Assembly (NCBI GenBank): GCA_050292445.1
Contig: JBNKLQ010000203.1
Coordinates: 1 to 11,409 of the forward strand
Origin: Leptofilum sp050292445
Lineage (GTDB): Bacteria > Chloroflexota > Anaerolineae > Promineifilales > Promineifilaceae
Length of the DNA stretch: 11,409 nucleotides
Direction of reading: 5' to 3'
The position numbers and the translations under genes were made by a program. The notes under the pieces were generated by a model. The model had not been told where the DNA came from, searched no databases, and saw nothing but the letters and a program-made list of their open reading frames with translations. Every line of letters begins with the position of its first letter. The first letter of the stretch is position 1. Shown one piece after another: positions 1 to 5,765 of the stretch.

Positions 1-1
1 C

Positions 2-742
2 ATTGCCGAGCGCGACGCAGAATACATCAAGGATTTGGCAGTTAAGCAAGCCGAAGCCGGGTCCAACTGGCTGGACGTCAACGCCGGAACCCACCCCGAC
101 AAAGAGCCGAACGATTTGATCTGGCTCATCGAGAACATTCAGTCGGTTGTGGAAACACCCCTGAGTTTGGATAGTGCCAATCCGGCCGCCTTAAACGTGG
201 CTATCAAAGCTGTCAACAAAACCCCCATGATAAATTCCATCAGCGGTGAACCGGATCGGTTGGAGAAAATCTTGCCCATCGTTGCTGAACATGGCTGTGA
301 AGTGATTGCCCTGGCGATGGACGACAAAAAAATTCCTGAAACCACCGAAAAACGGTTGGAAATTATCGACAAAGTGATGGCTGCCACCCGTGCCGCTGGC
401 GTACCGGATGACAAAGTGTATGTTGATCCCTTGGTCATGACGATAGCCACCGCCAACCAGAGTGCCGTCATCGCTTACGAAACCATCCGCGCCGTACACG
501 AGCAATATCCAGATGTCCATTTCACGATGGGGCTGAGCAACATCTCTTTTGGCCTGCCGGCACGCAAACAAATCAATCGCGCCTTTCTCACCCTGGCGAT
601 GCACAATGGATTAGACAGCGCCATTTTGGACCCATTGGACAAAGAACTGATGGCTGCCATTGTGACAACCAACCTGCTGTTGGGACGGGATAAACATTGT
701 TTGAACTATATACGAGCCTCTCGAAAAGGCTTGTTTGAATAA
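2..742 (+). CDS. Methyltetrahydrofolate:corrinoid methyltransferase, AcsE/MtrH-type (5' truncated)
   Basis: The reading frame is open from base 2, so the true start lies upstream. By comparison with AcsE-type proteins about 20 residues are missing. The TTG at 35 is internal and is not the start. The family transfers a methyl group between a corrinoid protein and tetrahydrofolate, using a pterin-binding TIM barrel in the cytoplasm. Visible family motifs are DVNAGT near the N terminus (pterin-binding Asp/Asn), SLDSANPAAL, MINSISGE, VDPLV and GLSNISFGLPAR followed by INRAFL, the last typical of AcsE and the MetH pterin domain. The gene is followed 38 bp later by a corrinoid protein and then a UroD-like methyltransferase, which suggests it is the second methyltransferase (MT-II) of a three-component system. 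Dihydropteroate synthase is less likely given the GLSN...NRAFL block and the context. The family call is strong; the direction of methyl transfer is inferred. Confidence 0.9.
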   Translation: MAERDAEYIKDLAVKQAEAGSNWLDVNAGTHPDKEPNDLIWLIENIQSVVETPLSLDSANPAALNVAIKAVNKTPMINSISGEPDRLEKILPIVAEHGCEVIALAMDDKKIPETTEKRLEIIDKVMAATRAAGVPDDKVYVDPLVMTIATANQSAVIAYETIRAVHEQYPDVHFTMGLSNISFGLPARKQINRAFLTLAMHNGLDSAILDPLDKELMAAIVTTNLLLGRDKHCLNYIRASRKGLFE

Positions 743-780
743 AAAGTTGTTTAGAGGATAGACCGAAAAAGGAGTTAGTT

Positions 781-1404
781 ATGTCACAAGATTTAATCAA
801 TGCGATTACCGAAATGCGAGAAGAGGATGCGCTGAAGCTCACCAATGAACTGCTTGATGCCGGTACATCCCCGCTGGAGGTTTTGGACGCCTACCGCGCA
901 GCGATGGATGTGATCGGCAAGCGGTTTGAGGAGGGCGAAGCGTTCATTCCCGAGCTGATTTTGGCGGGCGAAATGATGACGGCCGCTTCCGACATCATCA
1001 AACCCCGGTTAGCCCAGGAAGCGACGGCCGAAAAGTTAGGCAAAATTGTCCTGGGTACGGTCGAAGGTGACATCCACGACATTGCCAAAGACATCGTTGC
1101 TTTCATGCTCGACCTGAATGGGTTTGAAGTTACCGACCTTGGTGTGGATGTGCCAGCGGCTAAATTCGTGGACGCAGTTAAGGAAACGGGAGCCACCGTT
1201 GTTGGTTTGAGTGGTTTCCTGACCCTGGCCTTTGACCCGATGAAAGATACCGTCGCGGCGCTGCGGGACGCCGATTTGGGTGTCAAGATCATGATTGGCG
1301 GCGGCCAGATTGATGAGCAGATTCGAGAATATACGAAGGCAGATGCATACGGCCGTGACGCCATGGCCGCCGTTGCTTTGGCCAAAGAATGGGTAAAGGA
1401 GTGA
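781..1404 (+). CDS. Corrinoid (B12-binding) methyl-carrier protein
   Basis: This 207-aa protein has the length and layout of MtaC/MttC/MtvC-type carriers. An N-terminal helical cap domain (about residues 1-85, with GEAFIPELILAGEMM) precedes a Rossmann-like B12-binding domain (about 88-207). In the B12 domain, GDIHDIAKDIV (about 96-106) holds the His99 expected to coordinate cobalt, VGLSGFLTLAFDPM (about 141-154) corresponds to the SxL region, and MIGGG (171-175) is the glycine pair. The protein carries the methyl group between the two methyltransferases encoded on either side. The canonical DxHxxG motif ends in Ala102 here, and SxL reads SGF; both are departures from the consensus. ATG at 781 is supported by AAAGGAG about 6 bp upstream. 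The stop lies 3 bp before the next ATG, so translation is probably coupled. Confidence 0.93.
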   Translation: MSQDLINAITEMREEDALKLTNELLDAGTSPLEVLDAYRAAMDVIGKRFEEGEAFIPELILAGEMMTAASDIIKPRLAQEATAEKLGKIVLGTVEGDIHDIAKDIVAFMLDLNGFEVTDLGVDVPAAKFVDAVKETGATVVGLSGFLTLAFDPMKDTVAALRDADLGVKIMIGGGQIDEQIREYTKADAYGRDAMAAVALAKEWVKE

Positions 1405-1407
1405 GAG

Positions 1408-2736
1408 ATGTTTGTAAGACCTGATAATTGGAACGAGTTATCCCCCCTTGAACGGCGCAAAGTGCGCCTGGACACCTGGCAGAATGCCCCGGTGGAGTTT
1501 GTCAGTCCGGAAGCGGAAGCAAATTACAAAGAGCGTATCGGACGCCTGCGCAAAATCTACGATATGGAGCCGCACGATCGCCCTATTGCCGATCCTTTCA
1601 TGGGCGCGAATGAATATATCGTGCGCCGCAAAGGGATTAACGGCAAGGACATGTGTTATAACCATGAAAAATTGCGCGAACCCCTCCTTGAATTCCATAA
1701 CGAATTCCAACCCGATACATCTGCGATGCCGCTGCCTTATCCCGGTAAAGTCATGGATATGCTGGATTACCAAACCTATATTTGGGGTGGGCAAAAGCTG
1801 CCCGATAATCTGACGATCCAAGCGGTTGAAGGCGAACACATGACGGGCGACGAGTATCTGGAGTTTGCTGCTGACCCGACGAACTTCTGGTTGAAAAAAT
1901 ATTTACCCCGTGTGATGCCGACGCTGGCACCGCTGGCAATGCTCACAGAATTCCCGCGTGTCTCCGAAAATGTGGATCTCATTGACATGATGCTGCCCTT
2001 TGGGCTGCCGCCTTTCCAGGAAATGTTGAAAACCATGATGGAAGCCGGCAATGAATTGATGAAGATGTTGGGGATTGTGGGGCAGACAGCAGGGATGATC
2101 GCCGCCTCCGGCTTCCCCGGTATGGGTTTGAATATTGTCAAAACCCCCTTTGATTATCTGGGCGATACCCTACGCGGTACCAAGGGCATTCTGATGGATA
2201 TGTACCGCCGCCCGAAGGAGCTGCTGGCTGCTTGCGAAGCGTATGTGCCTGTCCTAATTAACGCTACTATCAACGCCAGCGACCGGAACAGCGCCCCCGC
2301 AGCGCTGTATGTGCTGCACAAAGGTGCAGATGCGTTCATGTCACAGAAACAATTTGAGACGTTTTACTGGCCGACCTGGAAGCAGGTTATGCTGGCACTG
2401 TACGAAGAAGGCATCACCAGCTACCTGTTCATTGAAGGCTCATACAATAATCGGTTGCAAAATCTAGCTGAAATGCCGGAGAAATCACTGGTGTGTCACT
2501 TTGACCAGACCAAAATGGAGCCAGTCAAGGAAATGCTGAGCGACAAATTCATCATTGCTGGGAATGTGCCTGCCTCCTTGATGGCAACGGGCACAACTGA
2601 TGAAGTGCGTGCCTATTGTGCTGATCTGATGAATTTGTTTGGAGATACCCCAGGTTACATTCTGACGCATGGCTGTTACTTTGAAAATACCACCGACGAA
2701 AAGATGCGTGCTTTCATTGATGCGGTTAAGAATTAG
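1408..2736 (+). CDS. Uroporphyrinogen decarboxylase-fold corrinoid methyltransferase (probable MT-I)
   Basis: At 442 aa this is longer than HemE (about 350). It resembles the UroD-like methyltransferases of methyl-transfer systems (MtaA/MtbA, and MtvB/MtoB-type O-demethylases) rather than the haem enzyme. Family blocks are LHKGADAFMS (303-312), FYWPTW (319-324), FIEGSYNNRL (341-350), FIIAGNVPASLMATGT (381-396) and a C-terminal GCYFENT (422-428). The MtaA/MtbA group binds zinc through HxC plus a later Cys. Here the equivalent region reads VCHFDQT (362-368), so Cys363, His364 and Cys423 are candidate but non-canonical ligands. AAAGGAG overlaps the end of the preceding gene, 6 bp before ATG. The position after the corrinoid protein suggests it methylates that protein from an external methyl donor. 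The donor cannot be read from sequence; methoxylated aromatics are one possibility. The gene stops with TAG. Confidence 0.85.
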   Translation: MFVRPDNWNELSPLERRKVRLDTWQNAPVEFVSPEAEANYKERIGRLRKIYDMEPHDRPIADPFMGANEYIVRRKGINGKDMCYNHEKLREPLLEFHNEFQPDTSAMPLPYPGKVMDMLDYQTYIWGGQKLPDNLTIQAVEGEHMTGDEYLEFAADPTNFWLKKYLPRVMPTLAPLAMLTEFPRVSENVDLIDMMLPFGLPPFQEMLKTMMEAGNELMKMLGIVGQTAGMIAASGFPGMGLNIVKTPFDYLGDTLRGTKGILMDMYRRPKELLAACEAYVPVLINATINASDRNSAPAALYVLHKGADAFMSQKQFETFYWPTWKQVMLALYEEGITSYLFIEGSYNNRLQNLAEMPEKSLVCHFDQTKMEPVKEMLSDKFIIAGNVPASLMATGTTDEVRAYCADLMNLFGDTPGYILTHGCYFENTTDEKMRAFIDAVKN

Positions 2737-2750
2737 CTGTCTGGTATGAG

Positions 2751-2783
2751 AGGTGCGACGCACTTCAAAAGTGCGTCGCACCT
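2751..2783. repeat. Perfect 15-bp hairpin between the methyltransferase and transporter genes
   Basis: The arms AGGTGCGACGCACTT (2751-2765) and AAGTGCGTCGCACCT (2769-2783) are exact reverse complements around a 3-nt CAA loop. No T-run follows, so it is not a textbook Rho-independent terminator. It could be a processing or stability hairpin between cotranscribed genes, a partial attenuator, or one copy of a dispersed REP-like palindrome. It lies 14 bp after the stop of the UroD-like gene and 20 bp before the transporter ATG. Confidence 0.8.
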
Positions 2784-2803
2784 GTAGACAAGTCTGTGAA
2801 TTT

Positions 2804-4021
2804 ATGAATCAAACTACGCTTAGGCAAACGGACAAGGGTGGGGAAACGGCCGTAATTCACCAATACGCCTGGGTCATTCTGTTTGCTGTTTTCATTGCCA
2901 GCGTGGCCGCTCCACTCAATCAGAATAAAGTCCCGCCTTTAATGCCGGTTCTCATGGATGCTTTCAATATCACCCTGAGCCAGGCGGGTTTGCTGATGTC
3001 TGTTTTCAGCATCACTGGTTTGATTTTAGCCTTGCCTGCTGGATTCATCATCCAGCGTTTTGGGCCAAAAGTGACCGGACTGGTTGCGGTGGGCAGCCTG
3101 GCTTTAGGTGCTGCCCTGGGTGCAGTTGCCAACAGTATGGTCTTTCTGCTCACCAGTCGCGTCATCGAAGGGGTCGGCATGGGCTTGATTGCCGTGGTGG
3201 CCCCGGCCATCATCGCCATCTGGTTTCCCCGGCAGAAGCAAGGCATTCCAATGGGGATTTGGGCCACCTGGGTGCCGGTGGGCAGCGTACTGATGCTGCT
3301 CTTAGCCCCACGCATGAGCGACGCCCTGGGCTGGCAGTCAGTCTGGTGGTTTGGTGTGGCATTTGCCCTGGTGGCCCTGCTGCTTTTTGGTTTCTTGCTG
3401 CGACTGCCCCCTGCATTGGCGGAAGAAATGCCTGATATTGCACCCCCGATACCCAGCTTTGGTCAGGCACTGGCCAATCGAGACATTTGGCTCATTGCTC
3501 TGGCCTTTGGCTGTTTCAACTTTGTGTTTATGCCGCTGGTTACTTACTACCCTACGTTTTTATCTCAAGTTTTAGGGTACTCACTGGCTGATGCCTCAAC
3601 AATTGCCAGCGTGTCAACTGTCACCGTGCTTGTATCGGCACCGCTAGCTGGTTGGCTTTCAGATCGCATTGGTTCCCGTAAACTGGTGATGACCGTTCCC
3701 TTTTTGCTGGTGGCCATCATGATGATTTTTCCTTTTCGGGTCAGTGGTTGGCAAATCTATGCCTATCTGATGCTGCTTGGGCTGGTTGCCGGGGCGGTGC
3801 CCACAGCCACTTTTGCGGCTGCGCCAGAGGTAATGAAGGTGCCACAATTGGCTGGATTGGGATTAGCGGTGGTAATGGTGGGGCAAAATCTAGGCATGTT
3901 TGTTGCCCCGGTCGTATTTGGCGCACTGGTTGAAGCCAGCGGTTGGGTTGTGGCTGGTTACTGGTTAATTCCTTTTGCGCTGCTTGGTTTTGGGGCGGGA
4001 TGGCTGGTGAAGGTACGCTAA
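2804..4021 (+). CDS. Major facilitator superfamily transporter
   Basis: This 405-aa polytopic inner-membrane protein has about 12 hydrophobic segments in two halves, separated by a polar stretch around residues 203-225. MFS motif A is recognisable after the second helix (GFIIQRFGPK, 80-89) and again in the second half (GWLSDRIGSRK, 283-293). The early NKVPPLMPVLMDAF segment is typical of anion/organic-acid-type MFS proteins. I chose ATG 2804, although it has only a weak ribosome site. A longer frame from GTG 2753 would translate the perfect hairpin into an arginine-rich tail (MRRTSKVRRT), which is implausible. Placement 67 bp after the UroD-like gene suggests it imports the methylated substrate or exports the demethylated product, but this is context only. 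Confidence 0.88.
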   Translation: MNQTTLRQTDKGGETAVIHQYAWVILFAVFIASVAAPLNQNKVPPLMPVLMDAFNITLSQAGLLMSVFSITGLILALPAGFIIQRFGPKVTGLVAVGSLALGAALGAVANSMVFLLTSRVIEGVGMGLIAVVAPAIIAIWFPRQKQGIPMGIWATWVPVGSVLMLLLAPRMSDALGWQSVWWFGVAFALVALLLFGFLLRLPPALAEEMPDIAPPIPSFGQALANRDIWLIALAFGCFNFVFMPLVTYYPTFLSQVLGYSLADASTIASVSTVTVLVSAPLAGWLSDRIGSRKLVMTVPFLLVAIMMIFPFRVSGWQIYAYLMLLGLVAGAVPTATFAAAPEVMKVPQLAGLGLAVVMVGQNLGMFVAPVVFGALVEASGWVVAGYWLIPFALLGFGAGWLVKVR

Positions 4022-4116
4022 CTCGCTGAAGCGTTTGATGTGTCAGCAGCGAGGTATTGGTCACCAGTTAAGCTTTGGGGAAAGTCTGCTTGGGAACCTC
4101 CGTTTTTTGCCAATTC

Positions 4117-4131
4117 TTAACAATTGGTTAA
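4117..4131. promoter_or_regulatory. Possible operator dyad TTAAC-N5-GTTAA
   Basis: TTAAC (4117-4121) and GTTAA (4127-4131) form an inverted repeat around AATTG. It overlaps a second small dyad, CCAATT/AATTGG (4110-4127). The site ends 22 bp before the putative -10 of the HNH gene, a normal place for a regulator to bind. No regulator is encoded nearby, and short AT-rich dyads arise by chance. Confidence 0.25.
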
Positions 4132-4150
4132 CCGCATTTTTGACACTTTA

Positions 4151-4159
4151 TGGTAAAAT
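4151..4159 (+). promoter_or_regulatory. Putative extended -10 promoter for the HNH endonuclease gene
   Basis: TGGTAAAAT matches an extended -10 (TGn plus TAAAAT). A TTGACA at 4140-4145 is too close (8 bp) to be its -35, so recognition would rest on the TG extension. Transcription would begin near 4166, giving a leader of about 150 nt that contains the two inverted repeats listed next. The same TGN arrangement recurs upstream of three other genes in the window. Confidence 0.45.
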
Positions 4160-4169
4160 GCGCCCGAAT

Positions 4170-4200
4170 TTGGCTATTATATTGTGAAAAAATTAGCCAA
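4170..4200. repeat. 7-bp inverted repeat with AT-rich loop in the HNH leader
   Basis: TTGGCTA (4170-4176) pairs with TAGCCAA (4194-4200) across a 17-nt A+T-rich loop. It would sit at the very 5' end of the predicted transcript. The stem is short and the function is unknown. Confidence 0.35.
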
Positions 4201-4241
4201 TGAGCATTTTAAAAAGCGTCTTATTTACAGGTTTTACGTAG

Positions 4242-4293
4242 CCTCCCGCAGGTTTGACTCCAAGCAATGGTTCCAGATGGAACCTGCGGGAGG
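4242..4293. repeat. 13-bp inverted repeat with a competing internal hairpin, upstream of the HNH gene
   Basis: CCTCCCGCAGGTT (4242-4254) is the exact reverse complement of AACCTGCGGGAGG (4281-4293), leaving a 26-nt loop. Inside, GGTTCC (4269-4274) can pair with GGAACC (4279-4284) around AGAT. That pairing uses part of the outer right arm, so the full outer stem and the inner stem exclude each other. The structure ends 12 bp before AGGAGA and 22 bp before the HNH start codon. It may be a translational or antitermination switch, or a copy of a dispersed palindromic repeat that landed in the leader. Confidence 0.7.
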
Positions 4294-4315
4294 ACGATTG
4301 TTATAGGAGAAGAAC

Positions 4316-4837
4316 ATGGTTGCAGTCCTGCTCTTGAATGCAAGCTACGAACCCCTGGCAGTGATTCCTAAACGGCGGGCGTTATCTTTGCTGCTGCGTG
4401 AAGTGGTTGACGCGGCAACGGAGGAAGTGGTGGCGCTATCTGGTGCCGCTTCGACGCTGGAAATACCGACAGTATTACGTTTGCGGCGGTATGTGAATGT
4501 GCCTAAACGGGGCGCTTCCTGGAGCCGTCGGGCGGTGATGCGCCGGGATAGCTTCACCTGCATTTATTGCGGTGTGCAGCCTGGCAGTCGGCAGAACGGC
4601 CGTATCTTGCGCCATGTTGATTTCTCTGTAGACCATATTGTGCCTAAAAGCCGCAACGGCCGTAATACCTGGACCAATACCGCTTGCTCCTGCTCCTCCT
4701 GTAATAATCGCAAAGGGAACCGGCTGCCTCACGAAGCGGGGATGCACATGCTGTGGGAACCCAAGACGCCCCGTGTTGATTACCTGGTAGCCTCCGGTAA
4801 CATCCCTGAAGCGTGGAAAATTTATCTCCAGATGTAG
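4316..4837 (+). CDS. HNH endonuclease family protein
   Basis: This 173-aa protein carries a C-terminal zinc-stabilised HNH (beta-beta-alpha metal) nuclease domain. CIYC (82-85) and CSSC (126-129) form two CxxC zinc knuckles. SVDHIVPKSRNG (104-115) contains the catalytic His107, Asn121 follows, and CNNRKGNRLPHEAGM (129-143) is the family signature after the second knuckle. The N-terminal 60 residues (LLNASYEPLAVI..., LRLRRYV) match the compact HNH family that is widespread as a single chromosomal gene in many bacteria, with no defined partner. ATG 4316 has AGGAGA 5 bp upstream. There is no neighbouring methylase, toxin or phage gene, so restriction or mobile-intron roles are not supported. Its physiological role is unknown. 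The gene contains two ACGGCCGT palindromes, each read as Asn-Gly-Arg. Confidence 0.9.
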   Translation: MVAVLLLNASYEPLAVIPKRRALSLLLREVVDAATEEVVALSGAASTLEIPTVLRLRRYVNVPKRGASWSRRAVMRRDSFTCIYCGVQPGSRQNGRILRHVDFSVDHIVPKSRNGRNTWTNTACSCSSCNNRKGNRLPHEAGMHMLWEPKTPRVDYLVASGNIPEAWKIYLQM

Positions 4838-4839
4838 GT

Positions 4840-4886
4840 AATCGGCAAAGCATGGTTGAACAAATCCCAAAGCGATTTGGCCGATT
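4840..4886. repeat. Bulged stem-loop just after the HNH stop
   Basis: AATCGGC (4840-4846) pairs with GCCGATT (4880-4886). Directly inside the right arm, CAAATC (4861-4866) pairs with GATTTG (4874-4879). Together they form a two-part stem with a 14-nt bulge on one side. It begins 3 bp after the stop codon but lacks a T-run. It may protect the 3' end or act as a weak terminator; pairing by chance is possible. Confidence 0.35.
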
Positions 4887-4915
4887 GCTTGCGTGACATT
4901 TATCAAAGGTGCCTG

Positions 4916-4924
4916 TGCTATTCT
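4916..4924 (+). promoter_or_regulatory. Putative extended -10 promoter for the 75-aa protein gene
   Basis: TGCTATTCT is an extended -10 (TGn plus TATTCT). GTGACA at 4893-4898 resembles a -35 but the 20-bp spacer is too long, so the TG extension would carry recognition. The start would be near 4931, giving a leader of about 75 nt with an ACGGCCGT palindrome (4938-4945). Confidence 0.4.
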
Positions 4925-5007
4925 TCACTGTTGAGAAACGGCCGTAACCCCTACACTGAACCATAGATTGAGTAGCTTTTTGGATTCAGAAAAGAAGGAA
5001 GTGAATC

Positions 5008-5235
5008 ATGGCAGAAGTTGAATGGATTAAACTGGGCACCAAAAATTGCAAGTTTGTTGACGGCGAAGTTGAACTGTTTGAGAAGCGCGTTTATCCCGTT
5101 GGTCTGATGAACAAGGGTGGCGAAGAGTATCGTGTGCTGGCCCGCAAATGTTCTGCCGGTTACCAATGCACCCATATGGAAGAGCCTTGCCAATGGGTCG
5201 ATGATGAGGGAGACGGCCGTTTATACAACCATTAA
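5008..5235 (+). CDS. Small cysteine-containing protein of unknown function (75 aa)
   Basis: A real gene is supported by an AGAAGGAAG ribosome site 7 bp before ATG, a promoter-like element upstream and a strong terminator 33 bp after the stop. The product is acidic and soluble, with no signal peptide or membrane segment. Four cysteines occur at about residues 14, 48, 54 and 61, the last three within ARKCSAGYQCTHMEEPC. The spacing C-x5-C-x6-C plus His56 could bind a metal but matches no zinc finger I can name. It resembles short conserved proteins I associate with Chloroflexota; that is recollection, not a search. The last codons include an ACGGCCGT copy read as Asp-Gly-Arg. No function is assigned. 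Confidence 0.75.
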   Translation: MAEVEWIKLGTKNCKFVDGEVELFEKRVYPVGLMNKGGEEYRVLARKCSAGYQCTHMEEPCQWVDDEGDGRLYNH

Positions 5236-5268
5236 ATTGCTCTTTTCAGCAAAAAAGTAACATTTCAG

Positions 5269-5299
5269 GCGACCTGACCCATTGGCAGGTCGCTTTTTT
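5269..5299 (+). terminator. Rho-independent terminator after the 75-aa protein gene
   Basis: GCGACCTG (5269-5276) pairs with CAGGTCGC (5286-5293) around a 9-nt loop and is followed at once by six Ts (5294-5299). It sits 33 bp after the stop codon and separates this unit from the RNase J gene. Confidence 0.9.
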
Positions 5300-5364
5300 G
5301 TTGGGAGAAATGACATCAACCTGCCTGGGATTTATGAGAAATTAGACCCATTGTGGCAAAACTG

Positions 5365-5393
5365 ATGACAATCGTTTCCAAGTATGGTATCCT
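5365..5393 (+). promoter_or_regulatory. Promoter for the RNase J gene
   Basis: ATGACA (5365-5370, five of six matches to TTGACA) is separated by 17 bp from TATCCT (5388-5393), which is preceded by TGG to give an extended -10. This is the best sigma-70-type promoter in the window. The predicted start near 5400 leaves a leader of about 365 nt. Confidence 0.6.
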
Positions 5394-5490
5394 AGCCACC
5401 GTGATTAAATAAGAAAGTAACTTTTGCCAACCCTACCTGATTACAACTTTAGAGCCAAAGCCCTAGTTTGAAACAGTTTAGGAAACACCC

Positions 5491-5543
5491 ATCTTCAAGG
5501 AAACTTGAGATTTTTTGGCGTATTGCGTCAAGTTGCCTTGAAC
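5491..5543 (+). promoter_or_regulatory. Possible transcription attenuator in the RNase J leader
   Basis: ATCTTCAAG (5491-5499) and CTTGAGAT (5504-5511) form a stem with one bulged T, closed by a GAAA (GNRA) tetraloop and running into TTTTTT (5511-5516). This resembles an intrinsic terminator inside the leader. A second stem follows: TCAAG (5528-5532) with CTTGA (5537-5541) around TTGC. The two right arms and two left arms are interchangeable: CTTGA 5504-5508 can pair with TCAAG 5528-5532, which would break the terminator. The order 1:2 terminator, 2:3 antiterminator is that of an attenuator, but the core segments are only 5 nt. Confidence 0.4.
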
Positions 5544-5717
5544 GGGAAAAATAAAATTCAGGCGCAGACCGAATTTTAAAGAGGTTGCGCTTATCTCGAT
5601 TAAAAATCTATCTTAAAAATGTTGCAGAACATACCGAGACATCTGGGATTGTAAATTTATCTCTCTCGCAACTCTGTGTGCTCTGTGGCAAAAAAGGATA
5701 GAAACAAACATAGTAAA

Positions 5718-5740
5718 GTTGCCCCCACTATTCGGGCAAC
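5718..5740 (+). other. 7-bp stem-loop just upstream of the RNase J start
   Basis: GTTGCCC (5718-5724) pairs with GGGCAAC (5734-5740) across a 9-nt loop, ending 25 bp before ATG 5766. AAAGGAAA follows directly but lies about 18 bp from the start codon, further than usual. The stem may affect ribosome access or be an entry point for RNase J feedback on its own mRNA; both are inference. Confidence 0.35.
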
Positions 5741-5765
5741 AAAGGAAATAAACGAAAGTAGATTT

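Larger units (their letters stand above)
5300..5765 (+). other. Gene-free region holding the RNase J promoter and long leader
   Basis: About 465 bp without a convincing gene. The first 65 bp follow the terminator with nothing recognisable. A promoter lies at 5365-5393, and the rest is an A+T-rich leader of about 365 nt containing a terminator-like hairpin (5491-5516), a second small hairpin (5528-5541) and a stem close to the start codon (5718-5740). The CTCTGTGTGCTCTGTGGC stretch near 5670-5690 looks like a low-complexity or dispersed sequence. No tRNA or known riboswitch core was recognised. Confidence 0.6.

Noticed and set aside
1408..2736. HemE, the haem-pathway uroporphyrinogen decarboxylase
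   Set aside because: It is about 90 residues too long, carries the methyltransferase-type GNVPASL block, and sits directly behind a corrinoid protein and a pterin methyltransferase.
2753..2803. An N-terminal extension of the MFS protein from GTG 2753
   Set aside because: It would encode the two arms of the perfect hairpin as repeated RRTSKVRRT residues, unlike any MFS N terminus. ATG 2804 is more plausible.
4101..4110. The T6 run after the MFS gene as a terminator
   Set aside because: Only a 5-bp GAGGT/ACCTC pairing with a 40-nt loop could precede it, which is too weak to call.
4140..4145. TTGACA as a -35 box for the HNH promoter
   Set aside because: No acceptable -10 lies 16-18 bp downstream; the nearest TAAAAT is only 8 bp away.
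5676..5765. A 30-residue N-terminal extension of RNase J from GTG 5676
   Set aside because: The family start MSKNLKIIPLGG matches ATG 5766, and the upstream segment is low-complexity leader sequence.
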